From: Dama dama
Taxonomy: Eukaryota; Chordata; Mammalia; Artiodactyla; Cervidae
Direction: 5' to 3'
DNA length: 64,000 nt
Assembly (NCBI RefSeq): GCF_033118175.1
Contig: NW_026870889.1
Span: 1,054,001 to 1,118,000 of the forward strand
Shown here: piece by piece, positions 34,901-47,679 of the stretch
Layout: the number at the start of each line of letters is the position of its first letter
How positions within the stretch are numbered: position 1 is the first letter of the stretch
The notes under the pieces: generated by a model
What the model was told of the DNA's origin: nothing
Databases searched by the model: none
Seen by the model: the letters and a program-made list of their open reading frames with translations, nothing else
Translations under genes and position numbers: made by a program

Positions 34901-37900
34901 TGCCCTGAGGCTGCTGGGTGAAAGAGGTCTTGGGCATCCAGCCCTTTGCTGGTCCCTTCCCTCTGACGAGGCCCTCTGAGCTCCAGCACCTTGCAGTGTG
35001 GAGACAGCCCCTGCCAGCAACCTCCTCTCCAAGGAGGCCTAAACCGAGGCCTAGGCCCAGGGGAAAGGCACCAGCGGGGATGAGCCTGGGGAGGCGCCCG
35101 GGCATGTCTGGACCCAGTCCCCGCAGCCTGCCCCTTGGTCGGGCAGTACCCCCGGAGGCCAGGAAGGTCTGGGCAAGGCTGGCCAGGGGCAGGGGCCCTG
35201 CTGGGTCCTGACCCTGGCCTGTGGGGCCTCTGAGCACATCCGGCCCTCTCCCACTGGAAGACCTCCCCGGCTGCATCCAAAGTCCTGTTTGCAAACACTC
35301 CCGCCCGCTGTTCACGCCAGGCTCGCACAATGCTCCCAAGCCCGGGAGAAAAGCGCTTTGGAGTGGTGCTCTCTCCGGGCCCTTGCCCCTGAGCCTGGGG
35401 GCAAGGCAGGGGGAACACATTCCCAGGCCAATGGAGAACCACATGCCCACGTCTGTTCCTGTCCCCTGCACCGGCAGAGAGCTTGGGGGAGCCAGAGTCT
35501 GTCAGGCAGCTGCTGGGTTGGCCGCCTGTGTGGGAAGGGGCAGAGCCGCCCTAGGGGCAAGTTGGGCCTCTTGCTCTCCCTGCTGCCCTGAGGCTGCTGG
35601 GCCAAAGAGGTCTTGGGCATCCAGCCCCTTACTGGTCCCTTCCCTCTGACGAGGCCCTCTGAGCTCCAGCACCTTGCATTGTGGAGACAGCCCCTGCCAG
35701 CAACCTCCTCTCCAAAGAGGCCTCAACTGAGGCCTACGCCCAGGGGAAAGGCACCAGCGGGGATGAGCCTGGGGAGGCGCACTGACATGTCTGGACCCAG
35801 TCCCCGCAGCCTGCCCCTTGGTGGGGCAGTACCCCTGGAGGCCAGGAACGTCTGGGAAGGCTGGCCAGGGGCAGGGGCCCTGCTGGGTCCTACCCCTGGC
35901 CTGTGGGGCCTCTGAGCACAACCGGCCCTCTCCCACTGGAAGAACTCCCCAGGCTGCCTCCAAAGGCCGGTTTGCAAACACTCCCGCCCGCTGTTCACGC
36001 CAGGCATGCACAATGCTCCCAAGCCCGGGAGAAAAGCGCTTCGGGGTGGTGCTCTCTCCGGGCCCTTGCCCCTGAGCCTTGTGGAAGGCATGGGGAACAC
36101 ACTCCCAGACCAAGGCAGAACGACATGCACACGTCTGTTCCTATCCCCTGCACCGGCAGAGAGCTCGGGGGAGCCAGAGGCTGTCAGGCAGCTGCTGGGC
36201 TGGCCGCCTGTGTGGGAAGGGGCAGAGCCGACCTAGGGGCAAGTTGGGCCTCTTGATCTCCCTGCTGCCCTGAGGCTGCTGGGCCAAATAGGTCTTGGGC
36301 ATCTAGCCCCTTACTGGTCCCTTCCTTCTGTCGAGGCCCTCTGAGCTCCAGCACCTTGCAGTGTGGAGACAGCCCCTGCCAGCAATCTCCTCTCCAAGGA
36401 GGTCTCAACCAATACCTAGGCCCAGGGGAAAGGCACCAGAAGGGATGAGCCAGGGGAGGCACCCGGGCATGTCTGGACCCAGTCCCCGCAGTCTGCGCCT
36501 TGGTGGGGCAGTAACCCCGGAGGCCAGGAAGGTCTGGGCAAGGCTGGCCAGGGGCAGTGGCCCTGCTGTGTCCTGCCCCTGGCCTGTGGGGCCTCTGAGC
36601 ACAACCGGCCCTCTCCCACTGGAAGACGTCCCCGGCTGCCTCCAAAGGCCGGTTTGCAAGCACTGCCCCCCACTGTTCCCGCCAGGCGCGCACAATGCTC
36701 CCAAGCCCGGGAGAAAAGCGCTTCGGGGTGGTGCTCTCTCCGGGCCCTTGCCCCTGAGCCTGGGGGCCAGGCAGGGGGAACACACTCCCAGGCCAAGTCA
36801 GAACCACATGCACACTTCTGTTGCTGCCCCCTGCACCGGCAGAGAGCTCGTGGGAGCCAGAGTCTGTCAGGCAGCTGCTGGTTTGGCTGCCTGTGTGGGA
36901 AGGGGCAGAGCCGACCTAGGGGCAAGTTGGGCCTCTTGCTCTCCCTGCTGCCCTGAGGCTGCTGGGCCAAAGACGTCTTGGGCATCCAGCCCCTTGCTGG
37001 TCCCTTCCCTCTGACGAGGCCCTCTGAGCTCCAGCACCTTGCAGTGTGGAGACAGCCCCTGCCAGCAACCACCTCTCTAAGGAGGCCTCACCGAGGCCTA
37101 GGCCCAGGGGAAAAGCACAAGCGGGGATGAGCCAGGGGAGGCGCCCGGGCATGTCTGGACCCAGTCCCCGCAGCCTGCCCCTTGGTGGGGCTGTAACCCC
37201 GGAGGCAGGACGGTCTGGGCAAGGCTGCCCAGGGGCAGGGGCCCTCCTGGGTCCTGCCCCTGGCCTGTGGGGCCTCTGAGCACAACCGGCCCTCTCCCAC
37301 TGGAAGACCTCCCCGGCTGCCTCCAAAGGCCGGTTTGCAAGCACTCCCTCCTACTGTTCCCACCAGGCGCGCACAATGCTCCCAAGCCCGGGAGAAAAGC
37401 GTTTCGGGGTGGTGCTCTCTCCGGGCCCTTGCCCCTGAGCCTGGGGGTCAGGCAGGGGGTCCACACTCCCTGACCAAGGCAGAACCACATGCACACGTCT
37501 GTTCCTGCCCCCTGCACAGGCAGAGAGCTCGGGGGAGGCAGAGTCTGTCAGGCAGCTGCTGTGCTGGCCGCCTGTGTGGGAAGGGGCAGAGCCGACCTAG
37601 GGGCAAGTTGGGCCTCTTGCTCTCCCTGCTGCCTTGAGGCTGCTGGGCCACAGAGGTCTTGGGCATCCAGCCCCTTGCTGGTTCCTTCCCTCTGACGAGG
37701 CCCTCTGAGCTCCAGCAACTTGCAGTGTGGAGACAGCCCCTGCCAGCAACCTCCTCTCCAAGGAGGCCTCAACCGAGGCCTAGGCCCAGGGGAAAGGCAC
37801 CAGCGGGGATGAGCCAGGGGAGGCGCCCGAGCATGTCTGGACCCAGTCCCCGCAGCCTGCCCCTTGGTGGGGCAGTACCCCCGGAGGCCAGGAAGGTCTG

Positions 37901-37984
37901 GGCAAGGCTGGCCAGGGGCAGGGGCCCTGCTGGGTCCTGCCCCTGGCCTGTGGGGCCTCTGAGCACAACCGGCCCTCTCAAACT
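31974..37984. repeat. Run of nine L with eight single S
   Basis: L landmarks lie near 32207, 32890, 33572, 34254, 34936, 35618, 36299, 36982 and 37664. The length of 6,011 bp agrees with about 6,000 expected. A local S variant GTTTGCAAACACTCCCGCC with GAGTGATGCTC or GAGTGGTGCTC appears near 34681 and 35361 and recurs later near 40059, 42708, 46423 and 57527. Some L copies have small indels, such as CCTGAGCCTTGTGG near 36070 and TTCCTCCCCTACACC near 34774. Confidence 0.94.
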
Positions 37985-40375
37985 GGAAGACCTCCCCGGC
38001 TGCCTCCAATGGCCGGTTTGCAAGCCCTCATGCTCGCTGTTTCCACCAGCCGCTCACATTGCTCCCTAGCCCGGGAGAAAAGCATTTTTGGGTGGTGCTC
38101 ACTCCGGGCCCTTGGAAGACCTCCCTGGCTGCCTCCAAGGCCGGTTTGCAAGCACTTCTGCCTGCTGGTCCCGCCACACGCGCACAATGCTCCCAAGCCC
38201 GGGAGAAAAGCGTTTCGGGGTGGTGTTCTCTCTGGGCCCAAGAAAGACCTCCCGGGCTGCCCCCAAAGGGCGGTTTGCAAGCACTCCCACTCGCTGTTCC
38301 CGCCATCCGTGCAAATGCTCCAAGCCCAGGAAAAAAGCGCTTCGGGGTGGTGCTCTCTCCCGGCCCTTGGAAGACCTCCCCGGCTGCCTCCAAAGGCTGG
38401 TTTTCAAGAACTCCCTCCCGCTGTCCCGCCAGCCGCACACAATGCTCCCAATCACGGGAGAAAAGCGCTTCGGGGTGGTGATCTCTCCGGGCCCTTGGAA
38501 GACCTCCCCGGCTGCCTCCAAAGGCCGGTTTGCAAGCACTCATGCCCGCTGTTCCCGCCAGCCGCGCACAATGCTCCCAAGCCCGGGAGAAAAGCGCTTC
38601 GGGGTGGTGCTCTCTCCCGGCCCTTGGAAGACCTACCCGGCTCCCTCCAAAGGCTGGTTTTCAAGAACTCCCTCCCGCTGACCCGCCAGCCGCACACAAT
38701 GCTCCCAAGCCCGGGAGAAAAGCATTTTGGGGTGGTGCTCTCTCCGGGCCCTTGGAAGACCTCCCCGGCTGCCTACAAAGGCCGGTTTGCAAGCACTCAT
38801 GTCCACTGTTCCCGACAGCCGTGCACAATGCTCCCAATTCCGGGAGAAAAGTGCTTCGGGATGGTGCTTTCTCCGGGCACTTGGAAGACCTCCCCGGCTG
38901 CCTCCAAAGGCCGGTTTGCAAGCACTCCCGCCCGCTGTTCCCGCCAGCCTCGCACAATGCTCCCAAGACCGGGAGAAAAGTGCTTCGGGGTGTTGCTCTC
39001 TCCGGGCCCTTGGAAGACCTCCCAGGCTGTCCCCAAAGGCCGGTTTGCAAGCACTCCCACTCGCTGTTCCCGCCAGCCACGCACAATCCTCCAAAACCCC
39101 GGAGAAAATCCCTTCGGGGTGGTGTTCTCTCCGTGCCCATGGAAGACCTCCCGGGGTGCCCCCAAAGGCCGGTTTGGAAGCACTCCCACTCGCTGTTCCC
39201 GCCATCCGCGCAAATGTTCCAAGCCCGGGAGAAAAGCGCTTCGGGGTGGTGCTCTCTCCTGGCCCTTGGAAGACCTCCCCGGCTGCCTCCAAAGGCCGGT
39301 TTGCAAGCACTCCCGCACGCTGTTCCCGCCAGGCACGCACAATGCTCCCAAGCCCGGGAGAAAAGCGCTTCGGGCTGGTGCTCTCTCCGGGCCATTGCCC
39401 CTGAGCCTGGGGGCCAGGCAGGGGGAACACACTCCCAGGCCAAGGCAGAACGACATGCACACGTCTGTTACTGCCCCCTACACCGGCAGAGAGCTCGGGG
39501 GAGAGAGAGACTGCCAGGCTGCTGCTGGGCTGGCTGCCTGTGTGGGACGGGGCAGAGCCGACCTAGGGGCAAGTTGGGCCTCTTGCTCTCCCTGCTGCCC
39601 TGAGGCTGCTGGGTCAAAGAGGTCTTGGGCATCCAGCCCTTTGCTGGTCCCTTCCCTCTGACGAGGCCCTCTGAGCTCCAGCACCTTGCAGTGTGGAGAG
39701 AGCCCCTGCCAGCAACCTCCTCTCCAAGGAGGCCTAAACCTAGGCCTACGCCCAGGGGAAAGGCACCAGCGGGGATGATCCTGGGGAGGCGCCCGGGCAT
39801 GTCTGGACCCAGTCCCCGCAGCCTGCCCCTTGGTGGGGCAGTACCCCCGGAGGCCAGGAAGGTCTGGGCAAGGCTGGCCAGGGGCAGGGGCCCTGCTGGG
39901 TCCTGCCCCTGGCCTGTGGGGCCTCTGAGCACAACCGGCCCTCTCCCACTGGAAGACCTCCCCGGCTGCCTCCAAAGTCCAGTTTGCAAACACTCCCGCC
40001 CGCTGTTCACGCCAGGCTCGCACAATGCTCCCAAGCCTGGGAGAAAAGCGCTTTGGAGTGATGCTCTCTGCGGGCCCTTGCCCCTGAGCCTGGGGGCAAG
40101 GCAGGGGGAACACACTCCCAGGCCAAGGCAGAACCACATGCACACGTCTGTTCCTGTCCCCTGCACCGGCAGAGAGCTTGCGGGAGCCAGAGTCTGGCAG
40201 GCAGCCGCTGGGTTGGCCGCCTGTGTGGGAAGGGGCAGAGCCGCCCTAGGGGCAAGTTGGGCCTCTTGCTCTCCCTGCTGCCCTGAGGCTGCTGGGCCAA
40301 AGACGTCTTGGGCATCCAGCCCCTTGCTGGTCCCTTCCCTCTGACGAGGCCCTCTGAACTCCAGCACCTCGCAGA
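37727..40375. repeat. 2,649-bp tandem duplication, copy 1
   Basis: This copy contains most of an L, all of S array F and then L-S plus the start of another L. The next 2,649 bp repeat it almost exactly. I noticed only two differences by eye: T at 40038 against C at 42687 and C at 40191 against G at 42840. The left limit is the last mismatch before 37727 (CAGTGTGG here, CAGAGTGG in the copies that follow). Confidence 0.9.
37985..39396. repeat. S array F, 11 copies
   Basis: Landmarks lie near 38089, 38218, 38346, 38474, 38602, 38729, 38858, 38987, 39117, 39245 and 39372. The subtypes follow the shared order from the CCATCCGTGCAAA copy (38346) to the CGCGCAAATGTTCCAAGCC copy (39245). The last copy has GGGCTGGTGC and ends GGGCCATT instead of GGGCCCTT before the next L. 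Confidence 0.95.
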
Positions 40376-40633
40376 GTGGAGACAGCCCCTGCCAGCAACC
40401 TCCTCTCCAAGGAGGCCTCAACCGAGGCCTAGGCCCAGGGGAAAGGCACCAGCGGGGATGAGCCAGGGGAGGCGCCCGAGCATGTCTGGACCCAGTCCCC
40501 GCAGCCTGCCCCTTGGTGGGGCAGTACCCCCGGAGGCCAGGAAGGTCTGGGCAAGGCTGGCCAGGGGCAGGGGCCCTGCTGGGTCCTGCCCCTGGCCTGT
40601 GGGGCCTCTGAGCACAACCGGCCCTCTCAAACT
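39397..40633. repeat. L-S-L between arrays F and G
   Basis: L landmarks lie near 39630 and 40313, with one S (GAGTGATGCTCTC near 40059) between them. The length of 1,237 bp fits two L plus one S. The junction between the two 2,649-bp copies lies inside the second L, near 40375/40376. Confidence 0.93.
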
Positions 40634-43024
40634 GGAAGACCTCCCCGGCTGCCTCCAATGGCCGGTTTGCAAGCCCTCATGCTCGCTGTTTCCACCAGCC
40701 GCTCACATTGCTCCCTAGCCCGGGAGAAAAGCATTTTTGGGTGGTGCTCACTCCGGGCCCTTGGAAGACCTCCCTGGCTGCCTCCAAGGCCGGTTTGCAA
40801 GCACTTCTGCCTGCTGGTCCCGCCACACGCGCACAATGCTCCCAAGCCCGGGAGAAAAGCGTTTCGGGGTGGTGTTCTCTCTGGGCCCAAGAAAGACCTC
40901 CCGGGCTGCCCCCAAAGGGCGGTTTGCAAGCACTCCCACTCGCTGTTCCCGCCATCCGTGCAAATGCTCCAAGCCCAGGAAAAAAGCGCTTCGGGGTGGT
41001 GCTCTCTCCCGGCCCTTGGAAGACCTCCCCGGCTGCCTCCAAAGGCTGGTTTTCAAGAACTCCCTCCCGCTGTCCCGCCAGCCGCACACAATGCTCCCAA
41101 TCACGGGAGAAAAGCGCTTCGGGGTGGTGATCTCTCCGGGCCCTTGGAAGACCTCCCCGGCTGCCTCCAAAGGCCGGTTTGCAAGCACTCATGCCCGCTG
41201 TTCCCGCCAGCCGCGCACAATGCTCCCAAGCCCGGGAGAAAAGCGCTTCGGGGTGGTGCTCTCTCCCGGCCCTTGGAAGACCTACCCGGCTCCCTCCAAA
41301 GGCTGGTTTTCAAGAACTCCCTCCCGCTGACCCGCCAGCCGCACACAATGCTCCCAAGCCCGGGAGAAAAGCATTTTGGGGTGGTGCTCTCTCCGGGCCC
41401 TTGGAAGACCTCCCCGGCTGCCTACAAAGGCCGGTTTGCAAGCACTCATGTCCACTGTTCCCGACAGCCGTGCACAATGCTCCCAATTCCGGGAGAAAAG
41501 TGCTTCGGGATGGTGCTTTCTCCGGGCACTTGGAAGACCTCCCCGGCTGCCTCCAAAGGCCGGTTTGCAAGCACTCCCGCCCGCTGTTCCCGCCAGCCTC
41601 GCACAATGCTCCCAAGACCGGGAGAAAAGTGCTTCGGGGTGTTGCTCTCTCCGGGCCCTTGGAAGACCTCCCAGGCTGTCCCCAAAGGCCGGTTTGCAAG
41701 CACTCCCACTCGCTGTTCCCGCCAGCCACGCACAATCCTCCAAAACCCCGGAGAAAATCCCTTCGGGGTGGTGTTCTCTCCGTGCCCATGGAAGACCTCC
41801 CGGGGTGCCCCCAAAGGCCGGTTTGGAAGCACTCCCACTCGCTGTTCCCGCCATCCGCGCAAATGTTCCAAGCCCGGGAGAAAAGCGCTTCGGGGTGGTG
41901 CTCTCTCCTGGCCCTTGGAAGACCTCCCCGGCTGCCTCCAAAGGCCGGTTTGCAAGCACTCCCGCACGCTGTTCCCGCCAGGCACGCACAATGCTCCCAA
42001 GCCCGGGAGAAAAGCGCTTCGGGCTGGTGCTCTCTCCGGGCCATTGCCCCTGAGCCTGGGGGCCAGGCAGGGGGAACACACTCCCAGGCCAAGGCAGAAC
42101 GACATGCACACGTCTGTTACTGCCCCCTACACCGGCAGAGAGCTCGGGGGAGAGAGAGACTGCCAGGCTGCTGCTGGGCTGGCTGCCTGTGTGGGACGGG
42201 GCAGAGCCGACCTAGGGGCAAGTTGGGCCTCTTGCTCTCCCTGCTGCCCTGAGGCTGCTGGGTCAAAGAGGTCTTGGGCATCCAGCCCTTTGCTGGTCCC
42301 TTCCCTCTGACGAGGCCCTCTGAGCTCCAGCACCTTGCAGTGTGGAGAGAGCCCCTGCCAGCAACCTCCTCTCCAAGGAGGCCTAAACCTAGGCCTACGC
42401 CCAGGGGAAAGGCACCAGCGGGGATGATCCTGGGGAGGCGCCCGGGCATGTCTGGACCCAGTCCCCGCAGCCTGCCCCTTGGTGGGGCAGTACCCCCGGA
42501 GGCCAGGAAGGTCTGGGCAAGGCTGGCCAGGGGCAGGGGCCCTGCTGGGTCCTGCCCCTGGCCTGTGGGGCCTCTGAGCACAACCGGCCCTCTCCCACTG
42601 GAAGACCTCCCCGGCTGCCTCCAAAGTCCAGTTTGCAAACACTCCCGCCCGCTGTTCACGCCAGGCTCGCACAATGCTCCCAAGCCCGGGAGAAAAGCGC
42701 TTTGGAGTGATGCTCTCTGCGGGCCCTTGCCCCTGAGCCTGGGGGCAAGGCAGGGGGAACACACTCCCAGGCCAAGGCAGAACCACATGCACACGTCTGT
42801 TCCTGTCCCCTGCACCGGCAGAGAGCTTGGGGGAGCCAGAGTCTGGCAGGCAGCCGCTGGGTTGGCCGCCTGTGTGGGAAGGGGCAGAGCCGCCCTAGGG
42901 GCAAGTTGGGCCTCTTGCTCTCCCTGCTGCCCTGAGGCTGCTGGGCCAAAGACGTCTTGGGCATCCAGCCCCTTGCTGGTCCCTTCCCTCTGACGAGGCC
43001 CTCTGAACTCCAGCACCTCGCAGA
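40376..43024. repeat. 2,649-bp tandem duplication, copy 2
   Basis: This is a nearly exact repeat of 37727-40375. The match then continues about 84 bp further, to near 43107, before GATGAGCCAGGGG is replaced by GATGAGACTGGTG. Near-identity over 2.65 kb, in an array where neighbouring units usually differ at many sites, marks a recent event or an assembly duplication. Confidence 0.9.
40634..42045. repeat. S array G, 11 copies (duplicate of array F)
   Basis: All eleven S copies correspond one-to-one with array F at +2,649 bp, and I found no difference between the two arrays. The subtype order is therefore the same. Confidence 0.95.
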
Positions 43025-43973
43025 GTGGAGACAGCCCCTGCCAGCAACCTCCTCTCCAAGGAGGCCTCAACCGAGGCCTAGGCCCAGGGGAAAGGCACCA
43101 GCGGGGATGAGACTGGTGAGGCGCCCGGGCAGGTCTGGACCCAGTCCCCGCAGCCTGCCCCTTGGTGGGGCTGTCCCCCGGAGGCAGGAAGGTCTGGGCA
43201 AGGCTGGCCAGGGGCAGGGGCCCTGCTGGGTCCTGCCCCTGGCCTGTGGGGCCTCTGAGCACAACCGGCCCTCTCCCACTGGAAGACCTCCCCGGCTGCC
43301 TCCAAAGGCCGGTTTGCAAGCACTCCCGCCCACTGTTCCCACCAAGCACGCAAAATGCTCCCAAGCCCGGGAGAAAAGCGCTTCGGGGTGGTGCTCTCTC
43401 CGGGCCCTTGCCCCTGAGCCTGGGGGCCAGGCAGGGGGAACACACTCCCAGGCCAAGGCAGAACGACATGCACACGTCTGTTCCTGCCCACTACACCGGC
43501 AGAGAGCTCGGGGGAGCTAGAGACTGCCAGGCTGCTGCTGGGCAGGCTGCCTGTGTGGGAAGGGGCAGAGCCAACCTAGGGGCAAGTTGGGCCTCTTGCT
43601 CTCCCTGCTGCCCTGAGGCTGCTGGGCCAAAGAGGTCTTGGGCATCCAGCCCCTTACTGGGCCCTTCCCTCTGACGAGGCCCTCTGAGCTCCAGCACCTT
43701 GCAGTGTGGAGACAGCCCCTGCCAGCAACCTCCTCTCCAAGGAGGCCTCAACCGAGGCCTAGGCCCAGGGGAAAGGCACCAGCGGGGATGAGCCAGGGGA
43801 GGCGCCTGAGCATGTCTGGACCCAGTCCCCGCAGCCTGCCCCTTGGTGGGGCAGTACCCCCGGAGGCCAGGAAGGTCTGGGCAAGGCTGGCCAGGGGCAG
43901 GGGCCCTGCTGGGTCCTGCCCCTGGCCTGTGGGGCCTCTGAGCACAACCGGCCCTCTCCCACTGGAAGACCTC
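42046..43973. repeat. Three L with two single S
   Basis: L landmarks lie near 42279, 42962 and 43643, and S landmarks near 42708 and 43390. The second L has GATGAGACTGGTGAGG and GGGCTGTCCCCCGGAGGCAGG, both uncommon forms. The second S has CAAGCACGCAAAATGC, shared with the S near 33280. Confidence 0.94.
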
Positions 43974-45760
43974 CCCGGCTGCCTCCAATGGCCGGTTTGC
44001 AAGCCCTCATGCTCGCTGTTCCCACCAGCCGCGCACAATGCTCCCTAGCCCGGGAGAAAAGCATTTTTGGGTGGTGCTCACTCCGGGCCCTTGGAAGACC
44101 TCCCTGGCTGCCTCCAAGGCCGGTTTGCAAGCACTTCTGCCTGCTGTTCCCGCCACACGCGCACAATGCTCCCAAGCCCGGGAGAAAAGCGTTTCGGGGT
44201 GGTGTTCTCTCTGGGCCCAAGAAAGACCTCCCGGGCTGCCCCCAAAGGCCGGTTTGCAAGCACTCCCACTCGCTGTTCCCGCCATCCGTGCAAATGCTCC
44301 AAGCCCAGGAGAAAAGCGCTTCGGGGTTGTGCTCTCTCCCGGCCCTTGGAAGACCTCCCCGGCTGCCTCCAAAGGCTGGTTTTCAAGAACTCCCTCCCGC
44401 TGTCCTGCCAGCCGCACACAATGCTCCCAAGCCCGGGAGAAAAGCGCTTTGGGGTGGTGCTCTCTCCCGGCCCTTGGAAGACCTCCCCGGCTCCCTCCAA
44501 AGGCTGGTTTTCAAGAACTCCCTCCCGCTGACCCGCCAGCCGCACACAATGCTCCCAAGCCCGGGAGAAAAGCATTTTGGGGTGGTGCTCTCTCCGGGCC
44601 CTTGGAAGACCTCCCCGGCTGCCTGCAAAGGCCGGTTTGCAAGCACTCATGTCCACTGTTCCCGACAGCCGTGCACAATGCTCCCAATTCTGGGAGAAAA
44701 GTGATTCGGGATGGTGCTCTCTCCGGGCACTTGGAAGACCTCCCCGGCTGCCTCCTAAGGCCGATTTGCAAGCACTCCCGCCCGCTGTTCCCGCCAGCCT
44801 CGCACAATGCTCCCAAGACCGGGAGAAAAGTGCTTCGGGGTGGTGCTCTCTCCGGGCCCTTGGAAGACCTCCCAGGCTGTCCCCAAAGGCCGGTTTGCAA
44901 GCACTCCCACTCGCTGTTCCCGCCAGCCACGTACAATCCTCCAAAACCCCGGAGAAAATCCCTTCGGGGTGGTGTTCTCTCCGTGCCCATGGAAGACCTC
45001 CCGGGGTGCCCCCAAAGGCCGGTTTGGAAGCACTCCCACTCGCTGTTTCCGCCATCCGCGCAAATGTTCCAAGCCCGGGGGAAAAGCGCTTCTGGGTGGT
45101 GCTCTCTCCTGGCCCTTGGAAGACCTCCCCGGCTGCCTCCAAAGGCCGGTTTGCAAGCACTCCCGCCCGCTGTTCCCACCAGCCACGCACAATGCTCCCA
45201 AGCCCGGGAGAAAAGCATTTTGGGGTGGTGCTCTCTACAGGCCCTTGGAAGACCTCCCCGGCTGCCTCCAAAGGCCAGTTTGCAAGCACTCCTGCCTGCT
45301 GTTCCCGCCAGCCGCGCACAATGCTCCCAAGCCCGGGAGAAAAGCGCTTCAGGGTGGTGCTCTCTCCGGGCACTTTCAAGACCTCCCCGGCTGCCTCCAA
45401 AGGCAGGTTTGTAAGTACTCATTCCCGCTGCTTCCGCCAGCCACGCACAATGCTCCCAAGCCCGGGAGAAAAGCATTTTGGGGTGGTGATCAGTCCGTGC
45501 CCATGGAAGACCTCCCGGGGTGCCCCCAAAGGCCGGTTTGGAAGCACTCCCACTCGCTGTTCCCGCCATCCGCGCAAATGTTCCAAGCCCGGGAGAAAAG
45601 CGCTTCGGGGTGGTGCTCTCTCCTGGCCCTTGGAAGACCTCCCCGGCTGCCTCCAAAGGCCGGTTTGCAAGCACTCCCGCACGCTGTTCCCGCCAGGCAC
45701 GCACAATGCTCCCAAGCCCGGGAGAAAAGCGCTTCGGGCTGGTGCTCTCTCCGGGCCATT
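43974..45760. repeat. S array H, 14 copies
   Basis: Landmarks lie near 44069, 44198, 44326, 44453, 44581, 44709, 44839, 44968, 45097, 45226, 45355, 45483, 45610 and 45737. The order begins like arrays D, F and G and then runs through the shared series. After 45226 it adds copies also seen in array E (TTTGTAAGTACTC near 45411 and GTGGTGATCAGTCC near 45485). The last ten copies, from 44476, recur as array K at +11,104 bp. Confidence 0.95.
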
Positions 45761-47679
45761 GCCCCTGAGCCTGGGGGCCAGGCAGGGGGAACACACTCCC
45801 AGGCCAAGGCAGAACGACATGCACACGTCTGTTACTGCCCCCTACACCGGCAGAGAGCTCGGGGGAGACAGAGACTGCCAGGCTGCTGCTGGGCTGGCTG
45901 CCTGTGTGGGACGGGGCAGAGCCGACCTAGGGGCAAGTTGGGCCTCTTGCTCTCCCTGCTGCCCTGAGGCTGCTGGGTCAAAGAGGTCTTGGGCATCCAG
46001 CCCTTTGCTGGTCCCTTCCCTCTGACGAGGCCCTCTGAGCTCCAGCACCTTGCAGTGTGGAGACAGCCCCTGCCAGCAACCTCCTCTCCAAAGAGGCCTA
46101 AACCGAGGCCTACGCCCAGGGGAAAGGCACCAGCGGGGATGATCCTGGGGAGGCGCACGGACATGTCTGGACCCAGTCCCCGCAGCCTGCCCCTTGGTGG
46201 GGCAGTACCCCCGGAGGCCAGGAAGGTCTGGGCAAGGCTGGCCAGGGGCAGGGGCCCTGCTGGGTCCTGCTCCTGGCCTGTGGGGCCTCTGAGCACAACC
46301 GGCCCTCTCCCACTGGAAGACCTCCCCGGCTGCCTCCAAAGTCCAGTTTGCAAACACTCCCGCCCGCTGTTCACGCCAGGCTCGCACAATGCTCCCAAGC
46401 CCGGGAGAAAAGCGCTTTGGAGTGATGCTCTCTGTGGGCCCTTGCCCCTGAGCCTGGGGGCAAGGCAGGGGGAACACACTCCCAGGCCAAGGCAGAACCA
46501 CATGCACACGTCTGTTCCTGACCCCTGCACCGGCAGAGAGCTTGGGGGAGCCAGAGTCTGGCAGGCAGCCGCTGGGTTGGCTGCCTGTGTGGGAAGGGGC
46601 AGAGCCGCCCTAGGGGCAAGTTGGGCCTCTTGCTCTCCCTGCTGCCCTGAGGCTGCTGGGCCAAAGACGTCTTGGGCATCCAGCCCCTTGCTGGTCCCTT
46701 GCCTCTGATGAGGCCCTCTGAGCTCCAGCACCTTGCAGTGTGGAGACAGCCCCTGCCAGCAACCTCCTCTCCAAGGAGGCCTCAACCGAGGCCTAGGCCC
46801 AGGGGAAAGGCACCAGCGGGGATGAGCCTGGGGAGGCGCCCGGGCATGTCTGGACCCAGTCCCCGCAGCATGCCTCTTGGTGGGGCAGTACCCCCGGAGG
46901 CCAGGAAGGTCTGGGCAAGGCTGGCCATGGGCAGGGGCCGTGCTGGGTCCTACCCCTGGCCTGTGGGGCCTCTGAGAAACACCGGCCCTCTCCCACTGGA
47001 AGACCTCCCCGGCTGCCTCCAAAGGCCGGTTTGCCAACACTCCCGCCCGCTGTTCCGGCCAGGCACGCACAATGCTCCCAAGCCCGGGAGAAAAGTGCTT
47101 CGGGGTGTTGCTCTCTCCGGGCCCTTGCCCCTGAGCCTGGGGGCCAGGCAGTGGGTCCACACTCCCAGACCAAGGCAGAACCACATGCAGACGTCTGTTC
47201 CTGACCCCTGCACCGGCAGAAAGCTCGGGGGAGCCAGAGTCTGTCAGGCAGCTGCTGGGCTGGCCGCCTGTGTGGGAAGGGGCAGAGCCGACCAAGGGGC
47301 AAGTTGGGCCTCTTCCTCTCCCTGCTGCCCTGAGGCTGCTGGGCCAAAGAGGTCTTGGGCATCCAGCCCCTTGCTCGTCCCTTGCCTCTGACGAGGCCCT
47401 CTGAGCTCCAGCACCTTGCAGTGTGGAGACAGCCCCTGCCAGCAACCTCCTCTCCAAGGAGGCCTCAGCCGAGGCCTAGGCCCAGGGGAAAGGCACCAGC
47501 GGGGATGAGCCTGGGGAGGCGGGCGGGCATGTCTGGACCCAGTCCCCGCAGCCTGCCCCTTGGTGGCGCAGTACCCCCGGAGGCCAGGAAGGTCTGGGCA
47601 AGGCTGCCAGGGGCAGGGACACTGCTGGGTCCTGCCCCTGGCCTGTGGGGCCTCTGAGCACAACCGGCACTCTCCCGCT
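45761..47679. repeat. Three L with two single S
   Basis: L landmarks lie near 45994, 46677 and 47360, and S landmarks near 46423 and 47105. The first L is of the AGGCGCACGGACATG type and the third has the uncommon AGGCGGGCGGGCATG near 47519. The length of 1,919 bp fits three L plus two S. Confidence 0.94.
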
